Under the pieces are notes generated by a model that saw only the letters and a program-made list of their open reading frames with translations, searched no databases and was not told where the DNA came from. The position numbers and the translations under genes were made by a program. From positions 2,706,156 through 2,770,155 of the forward strand of contig CP104974.1 of assembly GCA_025452255.1 (NCBI GenBank): DNA of 64,000 bases. Direction: 5' to 3'. The stretch is from Devosia sp. A8/3-2. GTDB taxonomy: Bacteria; Pseudomonadota; Alphaproteobacteria; Rhizobiales; Devosiaceae. Below, piece by piece: positions 31,647 through 41,131 of the stretch; the stretch's first letter is position 1, and every line of letters starts with the position of its first letter.

Positions 31647-32629
31647 ATCTCATTCCTCGCCGGCAGCAGGGCATCGAGCACGGCCATGCGCACGGCGACC
31701 CCCATTTCGACCTGTTCGGTGACCACCGAGGCGGGGCCATCGGCAATGGCGGGGTCGATCTCGACGCCGCGGTTCATCGGGCCGGGATGCATGACGATGC
31801 AGTCAGGCTTGGCAAAGCTGAGTTTTTCCGCGTCGAGGCCATAGAAGCGGTAATATTCGCGGACCGAGGGGATCATGCGGCCATTGGCGCGCTCATGCTG
31901 CAGGCGCAGCATCATGACCACGTCGACATCCTTGAGGCCCTCGCGCATGTCGGTGAAGACTTCGGTGGCGAGGTGTTCAATGCCGGCGGGTAGCAGGTTG
32001 CGTGGGGCGATGACGCGGGTGCGCACATTGAGCGCGCCGAGCAGCAGCAGGTTGGAGCGCACCACGCGGGAATTGGCGATATCGCCGCAGATGGCGACGG
32101 TGAGGCCCGAAATGCGGCCCTTGTGGTTGCGGATGGTCAGGGCATCGAGCAGGGCTCGGGTGGGGTGCTCGTGCGCACCGTCACCGGCATTGATCACCGC
32201 ACAACCGACCTTTTGGGAGAGCAGCTCCACCGCCCCGGCTGCCGAATGGCGCACGACGATGACGTCGGGACGCATGGCATTGAGCGTGGTGGCGGTGTCG
32301 ATCAGGGTTTCGCCCTTACTCACCGAGCTGGTCTTGACCGACATGTTCATGACCGGGGCGCCCAGCCGCTTGCCGGCAATCTCGAACGAGCCTTGCGTGC
32401 GGGTCGAGGGCTCGAAGAACAGATTGATCTGCGTCTTGCCCGCCAGCGTGGGGAGCGTCTTGCGCTCCTGCCGGCTGACCGGAACCATGCGTTCGGCGCG
32501 ATCAAGCAGATCGATGATCTCGTGCTGCTTGAGGTCGGCTATCGAAAGCAGATGGCGCTGGTTAAATGGGGGAAAGTCGCCGGTCGAACCGGCGGGCGTT
32601 GCGGTCTTGCTGGCGCGAGTTTGTGCCAT
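31643..32629 (-). CDS. pyrB: Aspartate carbamoyltransferase catalytic subunit
   Basis: Second step of pyrimidine synthesis, joining carbamoyl phosphate and aspartate. Intact, 328 residues. Carbamoyl-phosphate site [42 protein letters not shown], and [13 protein letters not shown] are present. A 20-residue N-terminal extension rich in Ala/Thr is of no known role. It overlaps the pyrC-like gene by four bases (ATGA), which fits a PyrB/pseudo-PyrC complex. Confidence 0.95.
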   Translation of the reverse strand: MAQTRASKTATPAGSTGDFPPFNQRHLLSIADLKQHEIIDLLDRAERMVPVSRQERKTLPTLAGKTQINLFFEPSTRTQGSFEIAGKRLGAPVMNMSVKTSSVSKGETLIDTATTLNAMRPDVIVVRHSAAGAVELLSQKVGCAVINAGDGAHEHPTRALLDALTIRNHKGRISGLTVAICGDIANSRVVRSNLLLLGALNVRTRVIAPRNLLPAGIEHLATEVFTDMREGLKDVDVVMMLRLQHERANGRMIPSVREYYRFYGLDAEKLSFAKPDCIVMHPGPMNRGVEIDPAIADGPASVVTEQVEMGVAVRMAVLDALLPARNEI

Positions 32630-32729
32630 GCGCTCCCATCCTGCGATATTTGCAGCGGTCTAGCGGAGGGGGCGATGGGGGGCAAGCCCAAAGGCAAGGA
32701 AATCAACGGCCGATCGGGCCGTTGATCTC

Positions 32730-33218
32730 TTAAGCGAGGTAGAGGCCGATGCCGGCCGGGAGCAACGCGAGCGTCGAGGTGGCGGCGCGGATGTGGTTCC
32801 ACGGCATCCAGCCGGAGGCAAAGCCATCCCAGATCTGGCGGGCGGCATTGACATCCTGCGGCATGGCCACTTTGGCGAGCGCTTCGTTCATCGGCACGTT
32901 CACGGCCATGGTGACGCCAATTGTGCCCACGGCATAGATGACGGCTGCCCCGGCAAAGAGCCACATGGCCGCCGGCTGACCCGATTGCCAGAAGAGAAAA
33001 GCGGCGAGAGCGGCGAGCACGGGCAGGCCGATAAAGACTAACAGGAACAGCGGATTGAGAATGGCGACATTGATGCCGTTAAAGCTATCGATGGCGGCTC
33101 GGGGATCGGCACGACTAAGACCCCAGATGACCGAGACGGAATAGGCGTAGAAGAGGCCTGCCATCAACCCGCTGGCAAGCAGGGCGAGGAGGCCGACGAT
33201 CTGGGCAGAAGTTTGCAT
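32730..33218 (-). CDS. DUF1772 family membrane protein
   Basis: Intact, 162 residues, four predicted helices (IVGLLALLASGLMAGLFYAYS; LNPLFLLVFIGLPVLAAL; AAMWLFAGAAVIYAVGTIGV; C-terminal). The pattern VPMNEALAK...IWDGFASGWMPWNHIRAATS is typical of DUF1772/anthrone oxygenase-like proteins. The longer frame upstream belongs to the NmrA gene, so MQTSAQ at 33218 is taken as the start. It probably shares a transcript with the NmrA gene, about 86 bases upstream. Confidence 0.84.
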   Translation of the reverse strand: MQTSAQIVGLLALLASGLMAGLFYAYSVSVIWGLSRADPRAAIDSFNGINVAILNPLFLLVFIGLPVLAALAAFLFWQSGQPAAMWLFAGAAVIYAVGTIGVTMAVNVPMNEALAKVAMPQDVNAARQIWDGFASGWMPWNHIRAATSTLALLPAGIGLYLA

Positions 33219-33304
33219 GATATCCTCATTGGGTTCAGGCGGTGGGGCGAGAGTGCCGCGATTGCGGGGAGCGACAAGGCGCCCGTGGCGCGCCCTGCGC
33301 GGGA

Positions 33305-34128
33305 TCAGACGGTGGCGTTCCAGTGCGCCCGCAGCGGCTTGTTCCTTGCAGAAATCGCTGAAATCGCGCGGGCCCCGGCCGAGTGCGCTGTACGCCATCG
33401 GTCACATGCTCATTGCGGCCATCGAACACTTCGGCACAAAGATCGTGCATGAAATCTGCCGTGAACTCGCCGACTTCCGGCACCGTGGCGGCGTGGAAAT
33501 CCTCGAGCGAGATATGGGCATAGGCGACAGGACGGCCGGTAGCGGCGCTGATTTCGGCAACAGCCTCAGCAAAGGTCAGCAGGCGTGGGCCGGTGACGTC
33601 GTAGAGCTGGCCTAGATGGCGCTGGTCGGTCAGGGCCGCCACGGCGACATCGGCAATGTCATCGACATCGATGAAGGGCTCCTTGCGGTTGCCGGCGGGC
33701 AGGGTGATGAAGCCTTCGAGAACCGCGGGAAGGAAGTGCCCCTCGCTGAAATTCTGGTTGAACCAGCTGGCGCGGACAATAGTGTAGCCCAGCCCCGAAG
33801 CTCGGATGATGGCCTCGCTGCGCAGGGCATTGGCTTCTGCCCCGGCCGGAGAGCAGGACCACCTGCTTGACGCCGGCCGCAATGGCTTTTTCGGCGAATT
33901 TCGCGATGGATTCGGGCGCGCCCTTGGCTGCCAGATCCGGCATGAAGGCCACGAAAACGGTTTCGGCGCCGGTGAGTGCCGGGCTCCGGTGGCGTCGTCC
34001 TCCCAGTCGAAGGCCGGCGCTGAGCGGCGGGAGGCGCCGCGCACGGGCCGGCCCCGGGCTTCCAGCTTGGCGACGATGCGGCTGCCAACCTTGCCGGTGG
34101 CGCCGATAACGAGAATGGGTGAGGTCAT
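33305..34128 (-). CDS. NmrA/SDR-type NAD(P)-binding protein (several frameshifts)
   Basis: Atypical short-chain dehydrogenase, often a redox sensor or reductase. It starts MTSPILVIGATGKVGSRIVAKLEARG (Rossmann glycine motif) and later has SGLGYTIVRASWFNQNFSEG, PFIDVDDIADVAVAAL and ISAATGRPVAYAHISLEDF. Breaks lie near 33980, 33850, 33406 (lost GC) and 33325. The end at TGA 33305 is my best reading of the C-terminus FSDFCKEQAAAG...WNATV. It is divergent from the AraC regulator, which probably controls it. Confidence 0.8.
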
Positions 34129-34268
34129 TTCATTTGATCCCTGTCTGTGTTGCGATGCACAGGAAGATGCGTCGGATGATTTGGATCTTCAATGACGTTG
34201 TGACTTCAATAATATGCAGAACGTCCAATCATGTGGACTGTGAGCCTATTGAATGATACGAGGAAGGC
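34129..34268. promoter_or_regulatory. Divergent promoter region, NmrA gene and AraC gene
   Basis: 140 bases, clearly more AT-rich than the flanking genes, between two divergent starts. A regulator divergent from its likely target usually binds here, so an AraC-type operator is expected, but I could not define one by sequence alone. Confidence 0.45.
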
Positions 34269-35217
34269 ATGACCCAAGCCCATTTTCAGCCCGCGCCATT
34301 GTCCGACCCGCTGGGTGAGGTACTGCATATGCTGCACCTGACCGGCACGCTCTATTGCCGCGCCGAAATGACCGCGCCTTGGGGCCCGGTCATGCCGCAG
34401 CTGATCGATTCCATGATGTTCGTGATCGTCACGTCAGGCCGCTGCTGGCTGCGCCTGCCGGGGGAGGAACCGGTGTCGCTGCAGCAGGGCACCATGGTGC
34501 TGCTGCCGCATGGCAATAATTACGATCTGTTGAGTGCGCTGGACGCCGTGCCCACGCCGCTGTTCGACGTTCCGGTCACCAAGGTCAGCGACCGCTACGA
34601 GATCATGCAGCATGGCGGGGGCGGGGAAATGACCCGCGCCACGGCCGGCGTCGTGCAGTTCGATCATGTCGCGGCCAAGCGGCTCGTGGCCCTGCTGCCG
34701 GACATGCTGCGCATCGATGCCCGGGAGGATGAGATCGGCAGCTGGCTGCAAAGCACGCTGTCGCTGATTGCCCGGGAGGCGAGCACATTGCAGGCCCGGC
34801 GGGGAAACGATGATGACGCGGCTTGCCGATATCCCGGTGATCCGAGCGATCCGCACTGGCTCGACCGGGCGCCGGAGGCCAATCTGGGCTGGCTGGCGGC
34901 GTTGCGCGACAAGCAGGTCGGCCGGACGCTGGCGCTGATGCACCGACAGCCGGAACACGATTGGAGTGTCGCCGACTCGGCGAATGAAGCCGGCATGTCG
35001 CGATCGGCGTTTTCGGCGCGTTTCACCGAATTGGTGGGGCAGCCGGCCATGCAATATCTGGCGCAGTGGCGGCTGCATCTGGCGCGGGCGCAATTGCTGG
35101 AAACGCGCGAACCGGTGGGCATGGTGGCCAGCCGGGCTGGCTATCAGTCCGAAGCAGCGTTCGGGCGCGCCTTCAAGCAGTTCTTCGGGATTCCGCCGGG
35201 TGGCGTGCGCAAGCTAG
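34269..35217 (+). CDS. AraC family transcriptional regulator, cupin sensor type
   Basis: N-terminal AraC-type cupin (RCWLRLPGEEPVSLQQGTMVLLPHG) and C-terminal double helix-turn-helix (WSVADSANEAGMSRSAFSARFTELVGQPAMQYLAQWRLHLA and GYQSEAAFGRAFKQFFGIPPG). This is the cupin_6 group that often regulates a neighbouring oxidoreductase. The uninterrupted frame runs on into ruvX, but a stop at TAG 35215-35217 just after GVR, one frame over, fits normal AraC length, so a late frameshift is likely. Its stop then shares CTAG with the ruvX stop. Confidence 0.85.
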
Positions 35218-35679
35218 CTCCGCCGCAGGCGATCCAGTGGCGCCTTGTAGAATATAGCTGGCGGCCAGCTTGTCGACGATTTCGGCGCGGCGGTCGCGGC
35301 GCAGGTCGGCATCGATCATCATGCGGGTGACCGCGCTGGTGGAAAGGCGCTCGTCCCAGAAGGCGATGGGCAGACTGATGCGCTGGGCGAGGCTGCGGGC
35401 AAAGGCGCGGGTGGATTGCACGCGGGGGCCTTCGGAGCCATCCATATTGAGCGGCAGGCCCGGGATGATGGCGGCGATATTGTTCTGGGCGATCAACTCT
35501 TCGAGCCGGATCGCATCCTGGGTGAATTTGGTGCGCTTGATGGTTTCGAGCGGGGTGGCCGAGTAGCGCATCCCATCAGACACTGCGACGCCGATGGTCT
35601 TGGTGCCCAGATCGAGGCCCATGATCCGGCCGGTGGCGGGGATCGATTCGAGGGGGTTGGTCGGAAGCGCGTCGCTCAT
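35214..35679 (-). CDS. ruvX: Holliday junction resolvase-like protein RuvX (one frameshift)
   Basis: RNase H-fold YqgF-type protein involved in 16S rRNA 5-prime processing. GRIMGLDLGTKTIGVAVSDGMRYSATPLETI, IIPGLPLNMDGSEG, AFWDERLSTSAVTRMMI and DKLAASYILQGA are present. An extra A at about 35237 makes GCCACTGG from GCCCTGG; corrected, it ends LDRLRRS and TAG at 35214-35216. That stop overlaps the convergent AraC stop in a single CTAG. Length is about 155 residues. Confidence 0.9.
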
Positions 35680-35748
35680 CGGGTGCTGGCTTGTTTCATC
35701 TTTTGTGTCCTATAGGCTCGCCACGCAAATGGCGACAGGAAAGCTAAG

Positions 35749-36281
35749 ATGAAACTCACCGGTTTGGCGGCACGACGCTGCGGATACATATTGGTGGGCA
35801 GATTTTGGTGATGGATGCCGGGGCGGCGCCGGGGGAATCGATGCGGCCGAGCTGGTGTCCGGAGCGGATAGGCAGTTCAGAATCGCGGAGGGATGATCTG
35901 CCCGAGGTGGATGCGGCGCGTTGGAAGCCGAGGCGGCCGGCCCGGTTGGTTGATGAGGGAACGGGCCCAGAGGCCGTTGCGGTTTTTCGGGTCGGGCCGG
36001 GTGCCACGCTGGTGGATGCCGTGGGCGAGCCGCCGTTGTTATTGGTAACGGATGAGTTGCCCGTTCTGGGGCGTTGGGCGGGTGATGCCGTGGTTGTTCT
36101 GCTGGGTGATGGGGCCAAGCTTAGCGGCCTCGGCGGGACGTTGCTGGAGGCTTCGGCGCCCAAGTTGCTGGTGCTCGGTGGCAGCGAGGCCGATATCGAC
36201 ATGGCAGTAGCTGCCTTGCGCGATCAGCTGGACGGAACGGGGCTGGTTGCGCTCGAACCGGCGATGGCGCTGGAAGTCTGA
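35749..36281 (+). CDS. Conserved hypothetical with UlaG-like beta-lactamase-fold start (one frameshift)
   Basis: After restoring one base near 35760 the start reads MKLTRFGGTTLRIHIGGQ, resembling the first strands of UlaG-type metal-dependent hydrolases. The HxHxDH metal motif is absent, and the rest (RPARLVDEGTGPEAVAVF, LLLVTDELPVLGRWAGDAVV, KLLVLGGSEADIDMA) looks like an open beta-sandwich. It is probably a non-catalytic relative, and I give no function. It stands 69 bases from divergent ruvX and upstream of gatC. Confidence 0.6.
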
Positions 36282-36369
36282 TCCGGCGCATAAGCCAATT
36301 TCATTGTATTTTGTGGCCGCGCATTGCTAATGAAGCGGAAAATCGTGCCGCAATTTTCTGGAGTTTGAC

Positions 36370-36657
36370 ATGTCCGTCGATGCCGCAACCGTAAAGCGCA
36401 TTGGGCGCCTGGCCCGCATTCGCATCGAAGAAGAAGAGGTCGCCGGCTACCAGAGCGAGCTCAATGCCATTCTGGGCTTTGTCGAACAGCTGGCCGAAGT
36501 CGATGTTGCTGGCGTCGAGCCGATGACGTCGGTGACACCGATGACGCTGCGCCGCCGCGATGACGTGATCAGCGATGGCGGCTATGCCGACAAGATCGTC
36601 AGCAATGCCCCGCTCAGCGAAGACAATTTCTTCATGGTGCCCAAGGTGGTCGAATAA
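36370..36657 (+). CDS. gatC: Aspartyl/glutamyl-tRNA amidotransferase subunit C
   Basis: Stabilising subunit of the GatCAB amidotransferase, which converts Glu-tRNA-Gln or Asp-tRNA-Asn to the amide form. Intact, 95 residues: [70 protein letters not shown]. The stop overlaps the ATG of the next gene (TAATG). Confidence 0.96.
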   Translation: MSVDAATVKRIGRLARIRIEEEEVAGYQSELNAILGFVEQLAEVDVAGVEPMTSVTPMTLRRRDDVISDGGYADKIVSNAPLSEDNFFMVPKVVE

Positions 36658-37139
36658 TGGCGGTTTCCATCGCCATCGAAACGCCGCTGCAGGACGATGT
36701 GCGCGGCCTGATCGACAAGCTCAACGCCCATTTGCTGCCGCTGTCGCCGCCCGAATTTCAGTTCAAGCTGACGGTCGAGCAGATGGCCGACGCGGATACG
36801 ACGGTGTTTGTCGCGCGAGACGAGACCGGCCGGGCCATTGGCTGCGGCGCTCTGAAGGTGCATTCGCCCGGCATGGGCGAGGTCAAGCGCATGTTCACGG
36901 ACCCCGAAGTGCGCGGCAAGCGCGTGGGATCGGCATTGCTGGATGCTATTGTCGGGCTGGCGCAGGAACGCGGTCTGGATGTGCTGATGCTTGAAACCGG
37001 CGCCGCGGCTGACATGCCCGAGGCGCACCGGCTTTATACGCGGAGCGGATTTGTGGCACGCGGCCCGTTCCTTGACTATCCGGACAGCCAGTGGTCGGCG
37101 TTTTTTGAAAAGCCGCTTCGTCAGGAGCAGACAGCATGA
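36657..37139 (+). CDS. GNAT family N-acetyltransferase
   Basis: Intact, 160 residues. Acetyl-CoA motif A is seen as VKRMFTDPEVRGKRVGSALL, followed by LMLETGAAADMPEAHRLYTRSGFVARGPF. The substrate is unknown. It overlaps gatC at the start and the next gene at the end, so it is inserted inside the gat operon and must be translated with it. Confidence 0.88.
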   Translation: MAVSIAIETPLQDDVRGLIDKLNAHLLPLSPPEFQFKLTVEQMADADTTVFVARDETGRAIGCGALKVHSPGMGEVKRMFTDPEVRGKRVGSALLDAIVGLAQERGLDVLMLETGAAADMPEAHRLYTRSGFVARGPFLDYPDSQWSAFFEKPLRQEQTA

Positions 37140-37594
37140 AGGCGATTCTTGTTGCAGCGCTCGGCCTCATGGCCTCTCCGGCGCTGGCGCAGCCTGAATT
37201 CAGCATCGACCAGAGCAAGGTTTATGTCACGACGCCGGAGACCTGCCGAGTGCTGGAAAAGGATGGGGCCGATGCGCTGTCCGACGCCAATATCTCGGTG
37301 ATGACCTTTGCCGGTGGCATTCAATCGCTCGAGCATCGCTGCGAGTTTTTTGAGGTCAAAACCCATCCGACCAACCGGTCCTTCTTCGCATCGGCGATCT
37401 GCGAGGGCCCGGACGAAATTTATCCCGACACATTCGCCATAACCCCTTATGACGAGAAGACCATTCAGGTGGTATCGTCCTATGACGCCATGATGCAGGT
37501 GTCGGGGACTTATGAACCCACCAGCCCGATCGGCAATCCCGGCGCGGTTCTCTACCACCGCTGCGACAATCTGAGCGAGATACCCGTTGACTGA
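37136..37594 (+). CDS. Hypothetical exported protein
   Basis: Intact, 152 residues with a signal peptide ([18 protein letters not shown], cleavage after ALA). The mature part has three or four cysteines ([27 protein letters not shown]), which could form disulphides in the periplasm. I do not recognise a family. It overlaps the upstream GNAT and the downstream gatA start, so it too sits within the gat operon. Confidence 0.72.
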   Translation: MKAILVAALGLMASPALAQPEFSIDQSKVYVTTPETCRVLEKDGADALSDANISVMTFAGGIQSLEHRCEFFEVKTHPTNRSFFASAICEGPDEIYPDTFAITPYDEKTIQVVSSYDAMMQVSGTYEPTSPIGNPGAVLYHRCDNLSEIPVD

Positions 37595-39076
37595 CCTGAC
37601 CAGACTGAGCCTTGCCCAGGCCCGCAAGGGGCTCAAGGACAAGAGCTTCACCGCGACCGAACTGACTGGCGCCTATCTCAAGGCGATCGATGCCGCCAAT
37701 CCCAGCCTCAACGCCTATGTGGCGGTGACCGGGGAACAGGCGCTCGACATGGCCAAGGCCAGCGACGACAAGCTGGCGCAAGGGCAGGGCGGGACGCTGG
37801 AAGGCATTCCACTGGGCATCAAGGACCTGTTCGGCACCAAAGGCGTGCATACCCGGGCGGCCAGCCATATCCTCGATGGCTTCAAGCCCGAATATGAATC
37901 GACCGTGACAAGCAATCTCTGGCGCGATGGCGCGGTGATGCTGGGCAAGCTCAATATGGATGAGTTCGCCATGGGCTCGTCCAATGAAACCTCCTATTAC
38001 GGCCCGGTGATCAATCCGTTCCGTGCCGAAGGCAGCAATGCAAATCTGGTGCCCGGCGGCTCTTCGGGCGGTTCTGGCTGCGGCTGTTGCCGCTCGGCTT
38101 TGCGCCGGCGCGACGGCAACCGATACCGGTGGCTCGATCCGCCAGCCGGCCGCCTTTACCGGCACGGTCGGCATCAAGCCGACCTATGGCCGCTGCTCGC
38201 GCTGGGGTGTGGTGGCATTCGCCTCTTCGCTCGATCAGGCCGGCCCGATTGCCCGTACGGTGGAAGACACAGCGCTACTGATGACTTCCATGGCCGGGTT
38301 CGATCCCAAGGATTCTGACCAGTGTCGATCTGGCCGTGCCGGACTTTGCCGCTGCCGTCGAACGCGGCGTCAAGGGGCTGACGATTGGCGTGCCGCGCGA
38401 ATACCGCATGGATGGCATGCCGGCCGAGATCGAAAAGCTGTGGAGCCAGGGGCCTCGAATGGCTCAAGGCCGAGGGTGCCACGGTCAAGGACATCTCGCT
38501 GCCGCACACGCAATATGCCCTGCCGGCCTATTATATCGTGGCGCCGGCCGAGGCTTCGTCCAACTCTGGCGCGTTATGACGGCGTCAAATACGGACTGCG
38601 CGTATCGGGCAAGGACATTACCGATATGTACGAATTGACACGCGCTGCCGGATTCGGCCGCGAGGTCAAGCGCCGCATCATGATCGGCACATACGTGCTG
38701 TCTGCCGGTTATTTCTGACGCCTATTACGTCAAGGCGCAGAAGGTGCGCACGCTGATCAAGAAGGACTTCGAAGATGCCTTCCATGCCGGTGTCGACGCC
38801 ATCCTGACGCCGGCCACGCCTTCGGCCGCCTTTGGCATTGGTGATGAGGCGCTGGCTGCCGATCCGGTGGCCATGTATCTCAATGACGTGTTCACGGTGA
38901 CGGTCAATATGGCCGGGCTGCCGGGCATTGCGGTTCCAGCCGGCAAGGACGGGCAGGGACTGCCTTTAGGCCTGCAACTGATCGGCAAGCCGTTCGACGA
39001 AGAGACCTTATTTGCGGCCGCCCGCGTCATCGAGCGCAGCGCTGACACTGACTTTTCGCCCAAGCCGTGGTGGTGA
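37587..39076 (+). CDS. gatA: Aspartyl/glutamyl-tRNA amidotransferase subunit A (at least five frameshifts)
   Basis: Amidase subunit releasing ammonia from glutamine. Start TTG 37587. Catalytic Lys in IPLGIKDLF, cis-Ser loop in PGGSSGGS, and nucleophile Ser in [11 protein letters not shown] are all present, as are [14 protein letters not shown] and [12 protein letters not shown]. Breaks: about 38078, 38315 (TTCGAC to TTCTGAC), 38455 (GCTCGA to GCCTCGA), 38567 (CCTGG to CTCTGG), 38715 (TTCGAC to TTCTGAC). The catalytic triad is intact, so real loss of this essential gene is unlikely. Confidence 0.93.
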
Positions 39077-39194
39077 GCAAAAGCCGGGGTGACTTGATCC
39101 CGGCGAAAATCCGCACTACTTGGCGACCATGCACAAATTGAAACTGGTTGTGACGCGGCCTATAGCGGCGTCCGGGCCGACAGGAACTTCGCCG

Positions 39195-39512
39195 ATGGCC
39201 TCTGACATTTTTACCTCGCTCGACTGGTCCGAGCCGCCTAAGGATATGAGCAAACCGCTGCAGGCTTTGTGGTGGCTCAAGAAGGGTAGCTTGCGCGTGG
39301 GTCCCGAATGGGAACAGGCGCATATCATCGTGCAGGCCATGGAAGGCGTGCAGCAATTCGATTGGGTGCATGCCCTGATGCACTGGATCGAGGCCGATAT
39401 GGGCAATGCGGACTATTGGTATCGCCGTGCGGGTAAACGCCGGGCAACGGCGAGTGTGTCGCAGGAGTGGGAGCATATTGCTGCGGCACTAAGTGAAGTG
39501 ACGCGGCATTAG
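39195..39512 (+). CDS. Conserved hypothetical, about 105 residues
   Basis: Start MASDIFTSLDW at 39195 is preferred over an ATG 75 bases upstream, where the reading looks non-coding. The protein is Trp-rich (ALWWLKKGSLRVGPEWEQAH, WVHALMHWIEADMGNADYWY) and soluble. I recall similar short proteins in Rhizobiales but know no function for them. It follows gatA and precedes hairpin repeat copy C. Confidence 0.68.
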   Translation: MASDIFTSLDWSEPPKDMSKPLQALWWLKKGSLRVGPEWEQAHIIVQAMEGVQQFDWVHALMHWIEADMGNADYWYRRAGKRRATASVSQEWEHIAAALSEVTRH

Positions 39513-39538
39513 GCCGAAGGCGCTTTTCTTCCACAAAT

Positions 39539-39632
39539 ACCGCGTTTCCCTCGGGCTTGACCCGGGGACCTTTCGTTACACGTGCCATGCTGAGAGTGGC
39601 CCTCCGGTCAAGCCCGAGGGAGATGCGGTGGT
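39539..39632. repeat. Long hairpin repeat, copy C
   Basis: About 94 bp inverted repeat: TTTCCCTCGGGCTTGACCCG on the left, CGGTCAAGCCCGAGGGAGAT on the right, ending GCGGTGG as in copies A and B. It lies between the convergent hypothetical and yjhX-like genes. Confidence 0.83.
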
Positions 39633-39661
39633 TGGGGATAGCTCCCAAACCACCGCTACAG

Positions 39662-39919
39662 CTATCGATTGGTCACCTCACTTCGCACCAGCTCCAACCC
39701 ACGCTTGGTGATCCGGTATGGCTTGCCACCTGACGACTTGATCGCCTTCTTGGCTTTGAGCTTTTTGAACAATGCCATGGTGCAATTGGTCATCAGCCAG
39801 CCGTCGTGATTGTAGAATTCAAGGTCGGTTACCTTGCCGCTTTCGTCGTGGAGCAGCGCAATGCGGCCGCCCTGCGCGAGGGCGTGCAGCACCCGCTGTT
39901 CGGGTTTCGAAATATCCAT
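39662..39919 (-). CDS. YjhX family protein (UPF0386)
   Basis: Intact, 85 residues when started at MDISKPEQRVLHALAQGG; the upstream in-frame extension is atypical. GRIALLHDESGKVTDLEFYNHDGWLMTNCT, FKKLKAKKAI and GGKPYRITKRGLELVR match UPF0386, a winged-helix-like family. Escherichia coli YjhX is listed as a putative toxin, but no antitoxin partner is seen here, so it may simply be a small DNA-binding protein. Confidence 0.88.
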   Translation of the reverse strand: MDISKPEQRVLHALAQGGRIALLHDESGKVTDLEFYNHDGWLMTNCTMALFKKLKAKKAIKSSGGKPYRITKRGLELVRSEVTNR

Positions 39920-40201
39920 GAAAAGTCTGAGGCCTGTGCCGGCGGGCGCATCCAGCAACCCGCGAACAAACGTTATCAACCGCCCGCATCACGCAGGGCA
40001 GCCGATTGGTTCATTCTCGCCCCGTCTCGATTGGACGGGGCTTTAGACGATCTCAGACTGATTAGACATAAGGCAGGACCTTGATTACGGTTCCAATTTA
40101 GCGCCGCCAGCGCGCCTGCCAAGAGTGAGCGTGCAGCACAGTTGAAATCCGCGCCCTGCCGGTGCAAACCAGCAACAGCCTTATCTGGACTGGAATTTGT
40201 C

Positions 40202-40515
40202 GTGACCGCTTTGAAATCGCCTGCCCAATGTGAAACCAAGGACGATGTCCGCGTCGAGATCGATCGGATCGACCGTGCACTGCTCAGCCTGTTCGCAGAG
40301 CGGCATCGCTATGTGACGCGCATGGCCCAGATCAAGACTGATCCGCATGAGGCCCATGACCGCGCGGATCAGAATCGATCATCGAGAAAGTCCACGATCG
40401 CAGTTTGGCTCTTGATCTCGACGAAGATCAGGCCGAACTTGTATGGCGTACCCTGATCGACTGGAACATCAATTACGAGAAGGGCATCATCGCTGCCCGG
40501 CGCAGCGCGGAATAG
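40202..40515 (+). CDS. Chorismate mutase, AroH/PchB-like (one frameshift)
   Basis: Converts chorismate to prephenate (or acts as isochorismate-pyruvate lyase). DDVRVEIDRIDRALLSLFAERHRYVTRMAQIK gives the first helix with the active-site Arg and Lys. After an A inserted at 40371 (ATCGAA to ATCAGAA) the rest reads IIEKVHDRSLALDLDEDQAE, VWRTLIDWNINYEKGIIA. About 104 residues, single-domain. Start GTG 40202 is the best in-frame choice. It is followed 12 bases later by a GNAT gene. Confidence 0.85.
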
Positions 40516-40526
40516 GGAGAGGTCCC

Positions 40527-41039
40527 ATGCCCGGTATTACAATGCGCAAGGCAGAGCCCAAGGATGCCCATCGGCTGGCCGATATCGCCTATCGGGCCCG
40601 GGAAAGCGGTATTCTGCCGCTGCTGACCGAAAAGCCCGGCATGCGCGAGGCCGAACAACGCCGCTTGGCTCAGGCCGTGTCGGAAACCATTTCGCGCATC
40701 ATCGTCGCCGAAGTCGATGGCATCGCTGTAGCTCGGTGCTCGCGCTCGGCGCGACGCGCCTATATTCCGTTCCTCTTCGTCATGCCCGAATTGCAGGGCC
40801 ACGGGCTGGGCTCCATGCTGCTGCGCCGCATGGAATCCATGCTCGAACTCGAAGGCGCCGACCGGGTGCATCTGGAAACGCCGGCCGACAATGTGCGTGC
40901 CGTGCGTTTTTACGAAAAGCAGGGCTACCGCATTCTGGCGCTGCGCCCCGACGGCCGCGCGGCTCACGAACCCTTCATGAGCGTCCATCTCGAAAAACGG
41001 CTCGATCCCTTCGAGGGCGAGATCGACGACGAGGACTAA
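40527..41039 (+). CDS. GNAT family N-acetyltransferase
   Basis: Intact, 170 residues. A good GGGAGAGG ribosome site precedes ATG 40527. Motif A is IPFLFVMPELQGHGLGSMLL, followed by HLETPADNVRAVRFYEKQGYRILALRPDG, typical of the RimI-like acetyl-CoA fold. Substrate unknown. It probably shares a transcript with the chorismate mutase gene. Confidence 0.89.
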   Translation: MPGITMRKAEPKDAHRLADIAYRARESGILPLLTEKPGMREAEQRRLAQAVSETISRIIVAEVDGIAVARCSRSARRAYIPFLFVMPELQGHGLGSMLLRRMESMLELEGADRVHLETPADNVRAVRFYEKQGYRILALRPDGRAAHEPFMSVHLEKRLDPFEGEIDDED

Positions 41040-41131
41040 GAGCCTCTATCGTCAGACATCTGCCATTGCATCGCCACCCCCTTCGCACTATGCGTTTCGC
41101 ATAGATTTGCCTTCCGCCCAGGACTGCTCAA

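Noticed and set aside
39662..40515. Toxin-antitoxin pair (YjhX with its neighbour)
   Set aside because: The divergent neighbour is a chorismate mutase, not an antitoxin, and the 280 bp between holds no small gene.
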